DNA of 64,000 bases from Micromonospora avicenniae (GTDB lineage Bacteria > Actinomycetota > Actinomycetes > Mycobacteriales > Micromonosporaceae). Under the pieces are notes generated by a model. It was not told the origin of the DNA, ran no database searches, and saw only the letters and a list, made by a program, of their open reading frames with translations. Shown here piece after piece: positions 21,031 to 29,060 of this stretch. The position numbers and the translations under genes were made by a program. The stretch lies in assembly GCF_900156065.1 (NCBI RefSeq), contig NZ_FTNF01000009.1, positions 124,001 through 188,000 of the forward strand, in the 5' to 3' direction. How positions within the stretch are numbered: position 1 is the first letter of the stretch; each line of letters begins with the position of its first letter.

Positions 21031-21552
21031 GTGTCAGAGCAGGTCGCACCGCCCCCCTCGGCCAACCCTGAGCAGCCTCACCCTGCGCAGCAGGCCCAGT
21101 GGGCCGAGCAGGCGCCACCCCCGGCAGGGCAGGTGCCGCCCCCGGCCGAGCCGGAGGCGAAGAAGTCCGGCGGCAAGAAGGCGCTCGGCATCATCGGCGC
21201 GATCGTCGTGTTCGTGGTCATCGCGGGACTCAAGTTCGGCGTCGCCACCGCGATCAGGAACGTCTTCGACAAGGACGCGACGGCCGAGGCGAAGGTCGGC
21301 GACTGCATCGCCGAGCTGCCCGAGGTCCTCGGCACCGAGGAGGAGGAGGTCGACGACGCCAAGATCGTCGACTGCACCTCGACGGAGGCCGCGTACAACG
21401 TGGTCGGTCGGGTGGACGGGCAGACCGAGGCGCAGGCGCAGGCCGGCACCGCGTGCGAGCCGTTCTTCAAGGAGGGTCAGGACGGCTACCTCTTCTACAG
21501 CATCGAGCCGGGGAAGAAGGGCTACCTGCTCTGCCTGACCGAGAAGGCCTGA
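21031..21552 (+). CDS. Single-pass membrane protein with secreted Cys-containing domain
   Basis: 173 residues. A Pro/Gln-rich cytosolic N-terminus (~45 residues) precedes one membrane helix (ALGIIGAIVVFVVIAGLKF). The outside domain has four cysteines (VGDCIAEL, IVDCTST, TACEPFF, LLCLTE), likely two disulfides, as in actinobacterial LppU/DUF-type envelope proteins. GTG 21031 follows GGAAGGAAC. Function unknown. Confidence 0.8.
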   Translation: MSEQVAPPPSANPEQPHPAQQAQWAEQAPPPAGQVPPPAEPEAKKSGGKKALGIIGAIVVFVVIAGLKFGVATAIRNVFDKDATAEAKVGDCIAELPEVLGTEEEEVDDAKIVDCTSTEAAYNVVGRVDGQTEAQAQAGTACEPFFKEGQDGYLFYSIEPGKKGYLLCLTEKA

Positions 21553-21588
21553 TCGCACCTACCTGCCGGGATCACCCGACGCAGGCCC

Positions 21589-21622
21589 CCGACGGCGGCG
21601 CGAGTGTTCGCGCCGCCGTCGG
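21589..21622 (+). terminator. Hairpin terminator
   Basis: CCGACGGCGGCGCGA (21589-21603) pairs perfectly with TCGCGCCGCCGTCGG (21608-21622) over a 4-nt loop. Confidence 0.8.
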
Positions 21623-21758
21623 CGTGTCCCGGATCCGACGACAGGGGAACAGGAGGTGAATACCACTGTTCCGGCGTCTTCCCGGGGCGGTCGCGGCATG
21701 GCAGGCTACCGGCACTGGGCGACCAGCCAACGATGACTGACCGCTAGGAGGACGTCCG

Positions 21759-22442
21759 ATGGGCGAAATGGTGAGGTACCGCAGCCAGGGCGCAGGCGAG
21801 GGTTATCTCGCGATACCCTCCGGCGGTGCGGCCAGCCCCGCGGTCATCGTCATCCAGGACTGGTGGGGCCTCGTGCCTCACGTGCGGGCCGTCGTGGACC
21901 GGTTCGCCGAGGCCGGATTCGTCGCCCTCGCTCCGGATTTCCGGCACGGGGAGCCGGCCAGCAAGCCGAGTGAGCCGAGGCAGATGCTGAACAGCGTGCA
22001 GATGGACGAGGCGGCGGCGGACATCGCAACCGCGGCCGACTACCTCGCCGGTCGCATCGAGGTCGCCGGCAAGGTCGGCTGCGCCGGCTTCTGCGCCGGA
22101 GCCAGCCTTGCGCTGTGGGCGGCCACCCGATCGGAGCGGATCGTCGCGACGGCGGCCTTCTACCCGCGGCTCCCCTGGGAGGGGATGCGCACCGAGTGGG
22201 CCGACTACGCCGGTAAGGCAGCGATCATCCACTGCTCCGAAGCGGACGGCACTTCCGCGGACGAGGGCGTGCAGACCGCACGCCGGGCCATCGAGACCGC
22301 CGGCGGCACCTGCCAGACGTACGACTACCCGGGCACCGCGCACGCGTTCTTCAACGAGGACCGGCCGGAGAACTACGACCAGCGTGCCGCCGCGACCGCC
22401 TGGGCCCGCACCCTCGAACTCTTCCGGGCCAAGCTTGGTTGA
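21759..22442 (+). CDS. Dienelactone hydrolase family protein
   Basis: 227 residues, alpha/beta-hydrolase. The nucleophile is cysteine in GCAGFCAGASLA and the base His in GTAHAFFNED, as in true dienelactone hydrolases. VIQDWWGLVPHVR carries the oxyanion-region residues. Substrate unknown (could be lactones or related esters); cytosolic. TAGGAGG precedes ATG 21759. It starts a tightly packed run that continues with udgB. Confidence 0.93.
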   Translation: MGEMVRYRSQGAGEGYLAIPSGGAASPAVIVIQDWWGLVPHVRAVVDRFAEAGFVALAPDFRHGEPASKPSEPRQMLNSVQMDEAAADIATAADYLAGRIEVAGKVGCAGFCAGASLALWAATRSERIVATAAFYPRLPWEGMRTEWADYAGKAAIIHCSEADGTSADEGVQTARRAIETAGGTCQTYDYPGTAHAFFNEDRPENYDQRAAATAWARTLELFRAKLG

Positions 22443-23175
22443 GCCCCGTACCCGCGAGGAGGTGGTCGACCGCGCGGCGCGGGCGACCGACCTCGCTGAT
22501 CTCGACGCGGCCGTCAGTGACTGCTTCGCCTGTTCACGCCTGGTCGACTGGCGCGAGGAGGTGGCCCGCACCCGTCGCGCGGCGTTCCGCGACCAACGGT
22601 ACTGGGGCCGCCCCGTGCCCGGGTTCGGCGCATCCGACGCCCGGATCGCGATCCTCGGCCTCGCCCCCGCCGCGCACGGCGGCAACCGGACCGGTCGGAT
22701 CTTCACCGGCGACCGCTCCGGAGACGTCCTCTTCGCGGCGCTGCACCGGGCGGGGCTGGCGAACCAGGCGACCAGCGTCGCCATCGACGACGGGCTCACC
22801 CTGCGCGACACCCGGATCTTCTCGGCGGTGCGCTGCGCACCACCGGACAACAAGCCGACGCCGCAGGAGCGGGACAACTGCGCGCCCTGGCTGCATCGCG
22901 AGGTGACACTGATCCGCCCCACGCTGCGTGTCGTGGTCGCGCTGGGTGCGTTCGCCTGGGCCGCGTGGTGGCCGACGCTGCGCCAGGTGTACGGCCTCCG
23001 TCCGCCCAGCCCGCGACCGGCCTTCACGCATGGGGCACACTGGTCCGGCACGGCCGTACCGGATCTGCTCGGCTGCTACCACGTCAGCCAGCAGAACACC
23101 TTCACGGGACGGCTGACACCAGGAATGCTGGACGATGTGTTCGCCCGGGCGAAGCAGCTGGCCGGAGTGGACTGA
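22435..23175 (+). CDS. udgB: Uracil-DNA glycosylase, family 5 (UdgB)
   Basis: 246 residues. Removes uracil, hypoxanthine and related damaged bases from DNA. Features of the thermostable UdgB group: iron-sulfur cysteines beginning with DCFACSRLV, the motif GLAPAAHGGNRTGRIFTGD, then DTRIFSAVRCAPPDNKPT, and the terminal HVSQQNTFTGRLTP. The frame is open upstream with no ATG; I use TTG 22435, which overlaps the preceding gene by 8 nt. A downstream in-frame GTG is possible. Confidence 0.92.
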   Translation: MVEPRTREEVVDRAARATDLADLDAAVSDCFACSRLVDWREEVARTRRAAFRDQRYWGRPVPGFGASDARIAILGLAPAAHGGNRTGRIFTGDRSGDVLFAALHRAGLANQATSVAIDDGLTLRDTRIFSAVRCAPPDNKPTPQERDNCAPWLHREVTLIRPTLRVVVALGAFAWAAWWPTLRQVYGLRPPSPRPAFTHGAHWSGTAVPDLLGCYHVSQQNTFTGRLTPGMLDDVFARAKQLAGVD

Positions 23176-23195
23176 ACCTGCGTGGGGCGGTGGCG

Positions 23196-23987
23196 ATGAC
23201 GGACGGCGGGCGTCAGCCCACGTCGTACGCTCCGGGCGACGAGGCGCCGGCGCGTACCGGTCTCGACCTGGTGCGTCGCTGGTGGCCGGTGGTCGCGGTG
23301 GCCCTGCTGCTGGGCGTCGCCGCGGTGGCGGCCGGGCACTCGTCGATCGGCGCGAGCCGGATCCCGCCGGCCGTCAAGGAGGTCCCGTTCCTCCCGGAGT
23401 ACCCGTCGGCGCAGCCGTCGATTCCGGTGGAGCCCCGCGACACCGGCCAGGCCGACGGGCGCGAGATCCCGAAGTGGATCGTCACCGCGGCGCTCGTCCT
23501 GGGCGGTCTGGCCGTGGTGGCCGCGCTCGGCTACCTGTTCTGGGTGCTGCTCCGCGGGACACTGCGCCGGCGTACCCGTGCGTTACCCCAGCAGCGGCAC
23601 CGACGCACTGCCCAGGGCACCACCCAGGACGTGGTGGCCGCAGTCGACGCCGGCCTCGTCGAACTCGACGACCAGGCCGTCGACCCGAGGGTCGCGGTGA
23701 TCGCCTGCTGGGTACGGCTGGAGGAGGCCGCCGCCGCGGCCGGCGTACCCCGGCTGGCCGGCGACACCTCGACGGATCTGGTGCTGCGCCTGCTGCGCGG
23801 TGACCCGTCGGCCGGTGTGCCGGCGATCGCCAGCGCCGACGTGCTGGCCGAGTTCGCCCACGTCTACCGGGAGGCGCGGTACGCGACCCGCCCGGTCGAC
23901 GAAAGCACCCGCGACCAGGCCCGGGCGGCGCTGCGACGGCTGCGCGGCGAACTGACCACGGCCACGCAGAGCGGTGCTGCCACATGA
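23196..23987 (+). CDS. DUF4129 domain membrane protein
   Basis: 263 residues. Two membrane segments (WWPVVAVALLLGVAAVAAG near 30-48, and IVTAALVLGGLAVVAALGYLFWVLL) separated by an outside Pro-rich loop, then a cytosolic DUF4129 domain (DPRVAVIACWVRLEEAAAAAG ... VLAEFAHVYREARYATRPV). DUF4129 proteins are often transglutaminase-linked and lie with MoxR and DUF58 genes, as here. Codon 130 is a rare TTA Leu (23583-23585) in the basic linker. The stop overlaps the next ATG by 4 nt. Confidence 0.87.
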   Translation: MTDGGRQPTSYAPGDEAPARTGLDLVRRWWPVVAVALLLGVAAVAAGHSSIGASRIPPAVKEVPFLPEYPSAQPSIPVEPRDTGQADGREIPKWIVTAALVLGGLAVVAALGYLFWVLLRGTLRRRTRALPQQRHRRTAQGTTQDVVAAVDAGLVELDDQAVDPRVAVIACWVRLEEAAAAAGVPRLAGDTSTDLVLRLLRGDPSAGVPAIASADVLAEFAHVYREARYATRPVDESTRDQARAALRRLRGELTTATQSGAAT

Positions 23988-24571
23988 GCGGTAGCGCGAG
24001 CATCGACGACCTGCTCACCTTCGAGGAGGAGCGGCCCCGGCCGGACGAGCGGACCGGGCGCAGCCGTCTGGGTGGGGTGCTGCGCCTGTTGGCCGGTGTC
24101 GCCTCGGTCGTCGTCGTGGTGATCGTCGGTCTACGGGCGGTCGGCATGCAGGTCTCGCTGCTCATCCTGATCGCCGGCGTGCTCGCCCTGTTCCTCGTAC
24201 GCCGGATCGTGGCCGCGCTCGCTCCCGGCCCGCTTCCACCCCCGCCCCGGCGCCCGGTCACCCGGGCGGACGACGGCACCTGGAACTGGACCGCCCAGGA
24301 CGCGCTGCGCAGAGCGATCAACGGCTGGGAGTGGCCGCTGGAGTGGTCGAACACTCGGCCCGAGCGGTTCACCGGGGTGATCCTGCCCCGCCTCGGCGAG
24401 CTGGCCGACGAGCGGCTACGCCTGCGGCACGGCGTCACCCGCGAGTCGGACCCGGCCCGGGCCCGTGACCTGCTGGGCGAGCGGCTCTGGGTGTTCCTGG
24501 AGACTTCCCCCCGCCGCACACCGTCGCCGCGCGACATCGCGGCGATCGTCGCCGAACTGGAGAAGATCTGA
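23984..24571 (+). CDS. Membrane protein of the MoxR/DUF58 cluster
   Basis: 195 residues. Acidic N-terminus, two close membrane helices (LLAGVASVVVVVIVGLRAVG, VSLLILIAGVLALFLVRRIV), then a cytosolic alpha-helical domain (GTWNWTAQDALRRAINGWEWPLEW...). I do not recognise a named family. It overlaps the DUF4129 gene by 4 nt and the moxR gene by 1 nt, so it is almost certainly translated with them. Confidence 0.82.
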   Translation: MSGSASIDDLLTFEEERPRPDERTGRSRLGGVLRLLAGVASVVVVVIVGLRAVGMQVSLLILIAGVLALFLVRRIVAALAPGPLPPPPRRPVTRADDGTWNWTAQDALRRAINGWEWPLEWSNTRPERFTGVILPRLGELADERLRLRHGVTRESDPARARDLLGERLWVFLETSPRRTPSPRDIAAIVAELEKI

Positions 24572-25578
24572 TGAACGACGTGGACCGGAGCATGCCTGCC
24601 GCCGAGGTCGGCCGCCTGGCCCGGGCGGTGCTGGACGCGGTCGGCTCGGTCGTGGTCGGCAAGCGGGACGCGCTGGAACTGGTCCTCGCCGGGATCCTGG
24701 CCGGCGGGCACGTCCTGTTGGAGGACCTGCCCGGGCTCGGAAAGACACTCACGGCGCGTTCGTTCGCACAGGCGCTCGGGCTGGATTTCCGCCGGCTCCA
24801 GTTCACCCCCGACCTGCTTCCCGCCGACGTCACCGGATCGTTCCTCTACGACCAGCGCAGCGGTGACTTCTCCTTCCGGGCCGGACCGGTCTTCACCAAC
24901 CTGCTGCTCGCCGACGAGATCAACCGGACTCCGCCGAAGACCCAGTCGGCGCTGCTCGAGGCGATGCAGGAGAAGCAGGTCTCGGTGGAGGGTGTCACCT
25001 ACCGGCTGGACGAGCCGTTCCACGTCCTGGCCACCGCCAACCCGGTCGAGTACGAGGGCACCTACCCGCTGCCCGAGGCGCAGCTCGACCGCTTCCTGCT
25101 ACGTGTCTCGTTCGGCTATCCCGAGCACGAGGAGGAGTGGGAGGTGCTGCGCCGGCGGATGGCCCGCCGCCGGGAGGAGGCCGAGATCAAGCCGGTGGTG
25201 GACGCGGCGACGCTGCGGGCCATGCAGTCCGCGCTGGAGGACGTCGTCGTCGAGGACTCGATCGGGCGGTACATCGTGGCGCTCACCGCGGCCACCCGTG
25301 AGCACCCGTCGGTCCTGGTCGGCGCGTCACCGCGTGGATCGCTCGCGCTGTTGCTGCTCTCCCGGGTCCGGGCCGTGTTCGCGGGGCGCGACTACGTGGT
25401 ACCGGAGGACGTCAAGGAGGTGGCAGCTCCGGCACTGGCGCACCGGATCACGCTCCGGCCGGAGATGTGGCTGCGCCGGGTCGATCCGTCCTTCGTGGTC
25501 GGTGAGGTGCTGGAGGGCACCCCCGCACCGGCCAGCGGCGCCCTGCCCAGCTACGCGGCCGGCGGGCCCACGCGCTGA
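24571..25578 (+). CDS. MoxR-type AAA+ ATPase
   Basis: 335 residues. MoxR AAA+ proteins act as chaperones, often activating VWA or DUF58 partner proteins. Walker A is LPGLGKTL (residues 53-60), Walker B LLLADEINRTPPKTQSALLE, sensor 1 VLATANPVEYEGTYPLPEAQLDRF, and C-terminal lid RVRAVFAGRDYVVPEDVKE. It lacks a membrane segment. Its ATG overlaps the previous stop and its own stop overlaps the DUF58 start (TGATG). Confidence 0.95.
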   Translation: MNDVDRSMPAAEVGRLARAVLDAVGSVVVGKRDALELVLAGILAGGHVLLEDLPGLGKTLTARSFAQALGLDFRRLQFTPDLLPADVTGSFLYDQRSGDFSFRAGPVFTNLLLADEINRTPPKTQSALLEAMQEKQVSVEGVTYRLDEPFHVLATANPVEYEGTYPLPEAQLDRFLLRVSFGYPEHEEEWEVLRRRMARRREEAEIKPVVDAATLRAMQSALEDVVVEDSIGRYIVALTAATREHPSVLVGASPRGSLALLLLSRVRAVFAGRDYVVPEDVKEVAAPALAHRITLRPEMWLRRVDPSFVVGEVLEGTPAPASGALPSYAAGGPTR

Positions 25579-26957
25579 TGGCCCGGGTGAGCATGCCGGA
25601 CCAGCAGCCGGCGGCGACCGGCTGGGCGCCCACCCGGGCGCTCGGCCGCGCGGTGCTGCTCACCGGCCTGCTGCTGGTGGCGGGAGTGGTGCTCGGCCGG
25701 ATCGACCTGATCGTGCTGGCCGCTCCCTTCGCTCTCGGCACCGCGTACGCGCTGCGCCGCCGGCCCGCGGCGCTGCCCCAGGTGTGGGTGGAGACCGACG
25801 ACGGCCACCTGGTCGAGGGCAGCGAACTGGCCACCGCGGTCACCGTCGGCAACCCGGACCCGGTCGACTACGAGATCGCGGTGATCCGCAGCCGGGTCTC
25901 ACCCTGGCTGCGGATCGACCGGGCCGGATTCGCCAGCGGTGCCCGGGCCGAGGGGCGTGTGGTGCTGGACCGTCCGTTCGTCACGTCGGTGCCCACCTTG
26001 GCGGCGGTCGACCTGGAGCTGGCCGGCACCGCGCTGCGCTGGGGCCGGCACCCGATCGGTCCGGCGGGCGCGCGCGTCGCCGCAGCCGGCGGGCTGCTCA
26101 TCTCCCGGGCGGTGGTCACCGAACCGGTCCAGGTGAAGGTCTACCCGAAGACCGAGCCGTTCGAGGCGGTGGAGGCGATGCCCCGGGCCGCGGGCCTGGT
26201 CGGCGCGCACCATTCCCGGCGTCCTGGTGAGGGTGGGGAGCTCGCCGGCGTACGGATCTTCGCGCCGGGGGACCGGCTGCGCCGCATCGACTGGCGGGTG
26301 TCGCTACGGGCGCGGCAGCTGCACGTGGCGGCCACCCTCTCCGACCGGGACGCCGAGGTGGTGGTGCTGCTCGACGTGCTCGCCGAGGCGGGCCGCTCGG
26401 GTGGCGTCGACGGCGCGGCGTCCGTACTGGACACCACGGTGCGGGCGTCGGCCGCCATCGCCGAGCACTACCTGCACCGCGGTGACCGGGTGTCCCTGCT
26501 GGAGTACGGGCCGGCCGCGCGCCGGCTGCGCCCCGCCACCGGTCGCCGGCAGTACCTGACCGTGCTGGAATGGCTGCTCGACGTGCACGTGGACGTCGGT
26601 GGCGCGTCCGAACCGTACGACCAGGTCTTCGGCCCGCAGTTGCTCTCCGCGGACGCGCTGGTGGTGGTGCTGACTCCACTGCTGGACGAGCGGTCGGCGC
26701 AGATGCTGGCCCGATTGGCCCGTTCCGGCCGGTTCGTGGTGGCGGTGGACACCCTTCCCGCCGACCTGGCGCCGCCCAAGGACCGGGGCTGGGCCGAGGT
26801 GGCGTACCGGCTGTGGCGGCTGGACCGGGACACGATGATCGCCCAGTTGCGTGAGCACGGTGTGCCGGTGGTGCGGTGGGCCGGGGCGGGCAGCCTGGAC
26901 CAGGTGCTGCGCGACGTGGCCCGGCTCGCCACCGCGCCTCGGGTGGGCGGCCGGTGA
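25578..26957 (+). CDS. DUF58 (vWA-like) membrane protein
   Basis: 459 residues. Two N-terminal membrane helices (AVLLTGLLLVAGVVLGRID, LIVLAAPFALGTAYAL) then a large domain holding the DUF58 signature, residues about 220-240 (PGEGGELAGVRIFAPGDRLRRID with RVSLRARQLHV after), typical of proteins partnered with MoxR. The late VVLLDVLAEAG and VVVLTPLLDE strands resemble a von Willebrand factor A fold. The cluster probably assembles at the membrane; substrate unknown. Confidence 0.93.
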   Translation: MARVSMPDQQPAATGWAPTRALGRAVLLTGLLLVAGVVLGRIDLIVLAAPFALGTAYALRRRPAALPQVWVETDDGHLVEGSELATAVTVGNPDPVDYEIAVIRSRVSPWLRIDRAGFASGARAEGRVVLDRPFVTSVPTLAAVDLELAGTALRWGRHPIGPAGARVAAAGGLLISRAVVTEPVQVKVYPKTEPFEAVEAMPRAAGLVGAHHSRRPGEGGELAGVRIFAPGDRLRRIDWRVSLRARQLHVAATLSDRDAEVVVLLDVLAEAGRSGGVDGAASVLDTTVRASAAIAEHYLHRGDRVSLLEYGPAARRLRPATGRRQYLTVLEWLLDVHVDVGGASEPYDQVFGPQLLSADALVVVLTPLLDERSAQMLARLARSGRFVVAVDTLPADLAPPKDRGWAEVAYRLWRLDRDTMIAQLREHGVPVVRWAGAGSLDQVLRDVARLATAPRVGGR

Positions 26958-26994
26958 GCGCGGGGCGCCGGTCGGTGGACGGAGGTGGGCCGCG

Positions 26995-27558
26995 ATGATC
27001 GACGCCCTGGCCGAGCGGGTGCGTACGCTCCGGTCGGCAGCCACCCGGATCAGTCCGGTGCCGCTGATCGTCCGGGCCGGCATCTTCCTCACCGTGCTGG
27101 CGGGCTTCGTGCTGGCCTATCCGGCCGAGATGCTCTCCAGCCGGACGCTCGGTCTGCTGGCGATCGCGGCGTTGCTGCCCGCGGTCGGCCCGCGCCGGGT
27201 CTGGCCGACCTTCGCCGCCCTCGTCGCGGTGGGCGGGTGGCTGGTCGCCGCCGACGGGTACGACCGGCCGATCGAGCTGTGGCGGCTGCTCGCCCTCGCC
27301 GCTCTGCTCTACCTGGCGCACACACTCTGCGCGCTGGCCGCGTTGCTGCCGTACGACGCCGTCGTGGATCCGGACGTGATCACACGCTGGCTGTCGCGTG
27401 CGGGCGCGGTGGTGCTGGGGGCCTCGGTGCTCGGGGTGCTGATCATGGTGGCGGGCGGTCTGGGCGGAACCGCCGGCCATCAGCTGGTCACGGTGGGTGG
27501 GCTGCTGGTCGCGGTGGGTGTGGCCGCGTTGCTCGGCTGGCTGCTGAGACGGCGGTGA
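26995..27558 (+). CDS. Polytopic membrane protein of the DUF58 cluster
   Basis: 187 residues with about five membrane helices (IFLTVLAGFVLAYPAEML, LGLLAIAALLPAVGP, FAALVAVGGWLVAADG, LLALAALLYLAHTLCALAALL, AVVLGASVLGVLIMVAGGLGG, LVAVGVAALLGWLL). GGAGG lies 9 nt before ATG 26995, which is 37 bp after the DUF58 stop. No family recognised; by position it is the last gene of the cluster. Confidence 0.83.
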   Translation: MIDALAERVRTLRSAATRISPVPLIVRAGIFLTVLAGFVLAYPAEMLSSRTLGLLAIAALLPAVGPRRVWPTFAALVAVGGWLVAADGYDRPIELWRLLALAALLYLAHTLCALAALLPYDAVVDPDVITRWLSRAGAVVLGASVLGVLIMVAGGLGGTAGHQLVTVGGLLVAVGVAALLGWLLRRR

Positions 27559-27585
27559 CACCAGTGGCCTGAAGGAGTTGCGCAG

Positions 27586-27611
27586 GTCACAGCGGTTGTG
27601 CTCCGTCACAG
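27586..27611. repeat. GTCACAG direct repeats upstream of ndh
   Basis: GTCACAG occurs at 27586 and 27605, and CACA-N5-TGTG is formed at 27588-27600. These may be a binding site in the ndh promoter region; weak evidence. Confidence 0.25.
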
Positions 27612-27662
27612 AACGGGGGCGCGATCGGGATTAGCCGAGCGGCCCGGGGAAAGATAGTCGGC

Positions 27663-28994
27663 GTGAATCCGAAGCGGATCCTTGTGGTGGGTGCTGGTCA
27701 CGTCGGCCTCTACGCGGCCCTGCGCCTGTCGAAGAAGCTCAGCTCCCTCGAGGCTGAGGTCATCGTGGTCGACCCCCAGCCCCACATGACCTACCAGCCC
27801 TTCCTGCCGGAGGCCTCGGCGGGCAACATCTCTCCCCGGCACTCCGTGGTGCCGCTGCGTCGGGAGTTGCGTCGCTGCACGGTCGTGGCTGGTGCGGTCA
27901 CCCGGCTTGAACACGACCGCAAGGTCGCGACGGTTCAACCGATCGCCGGGCCGACGCGAGAGATCGCGTACGACCACGTGATCGTGGCCCCCGGCTCGGT
28001 CTCCCGCACCCTGCCGATCCCGGGCCTGCACGAGAACGGCATCGGTTTCAAGACCATCGGCGAGGCCATCTACCTCCGCAACCACGTGCTGGCTCGGCTC
28101 GACCTGGCGGCTGCCACCTCCGACCCGGACGTCCGTCGGCGCGAGCTGACCTTCGTCTTCGTGGGCGGCGGCTACGCCGGCATCGAGGCGCTGGCCGAGA
28201 TGGAGGACATGGCCCGCGACGCGCTGCGCTACTACCCGGAGCTGAAGCCGGAGGACATGCGCTGGGTGCTCGTGGAGGCCACCCAGCGGGTGCTGCCCGA
28301 GGTGGACCGGGACATGGGCGCCTACACGGTGCAGCAGCTGCTCAAGCGGAACATGGACATCCGGCTGGACACCCGGCTCGACTCGTGCGTCGACGGGGTC
28401 GTCAAGCTCTCCGACGGCGACAGCTTCCCGGCCGGCACGATCGTGTGGACCGCCGGTGTGAAGCCGTCCCCGCTGCTCGACAAGACGGACCTCCCCCGGG
28501 GTGAGCGGGGGCACATCACCTGCATCCCGACGCTCCAGGTCGTCGACGGTGACAAGGTCGTCGAGGGCGCCTGGAGCGCGGGCGACTGCGCCGCGGTGCC
28601 GGACCTGACCAAGCCGGCGGGCGCCTACTGCTCGCCGAGCGCACAGCACGCGGTGCGCCAGGCCGCCCGGATGGCCGACAACATCGCGAACGTGATCCGC
28701 GGGCGCGAACCGGTCGAGTACAAGCACAAGCACGCCGGCAGCGTGGCCAGCCTCGGCCTGCACAAGGGCGTCGGCCAGGTGTACGGCATCAAGGTGAAGG
28801 GCCTGCCCGCCTGGGTCATGCACCGGACGTACCACATGAGCCGTATCCCGTCGTTCAACCGGAAGGTCCGGGTCGTGGTCGACTGGACGCTGGCGTTCTT
28901 CCTCCGGCGTGAGGCCATCGCTCTGGGGCAGCTGCACGAGCCGCGCGTCGAGTTCCTCGAGGCGTCGGCGCCGGTGCCCTCTCGCCAGGGCTGA
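27663..28994 (+). CDS. ndh: Type II NADH:quinone dehydrogenase (FAD)
   Basis: 443 residues. Single-subunit, non-proton-pumping NADH dehydrogenase that passes electrons to menaquinone at the membrane. FAD dinucleotide motif VGAGHVGL at residues 9-16, second NADH-binding motif VGGGYAGIEALAE, and GAWSAGDCAAVPD near the FAD ribityl site. The C-terminal segment (RKVRVVVDWTLAFFLRREAI) is amphipathic and could anchor it. GTG 27663 is used. A strong terminator follows. Confidence 0.95.
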   Translation: MNPKRILVVGAGHVGLYAALRLSKKLSSLEAEVIVVDPQPHMTYQPFLPEASAGNISPRHSVVPLRRELRRCTVVAGAVTRLEHDRKVATVQPIAGPTREIAYDHVIVAPGSVSRTLPIPGLHENGIGFKTIGEAIYLRNHVLARLDLAAATSDPDVRRRELTFVFVGGGYAGIEALAEMEDMARDALRYYPELKPEDMRWVLVEATQRVLPEVDRDMGAYTVQQLLKRNMDIRLDTRLDSCVDGVVKLSDGDSFPAGTIVWTAGVKPSPLLDKTDLPRGERGHITCIPTLQVVDGDKVVEGAWSAGDCAAVPDLTKPAGAYCSPSAQHAVRQAARMADNIANVIRGREPVEYKHKHAGSVASLGLHKGVGQVYGIKVKGLPAWVMHRTYHMSRIPSFNRKVRVVVDWTLAFFLRREAIALGQLHEPRVEFLEASAPVPSRQG

Positions 28995-29005
28995 CGTACC
29001 TGTCG

Positions 29006-29040
29006 CGAAACCCCTCCGGCCAACCGCCGGAGGGGTTTCG
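29006..29040. terminator. Bidirectional hairpin terminator
   Basis: CGAAACCCCTCCGGC pairs perfectly with GCCGGAGGGGTTTCG over a 5-nt loop, between convergent ndh and the membrane protein gene. An A-run and T-run flank it on the two strands. Confidence 0.9.
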
Positions 29041-29060
29041 TCGTACCGGGCCGGTGTGCG

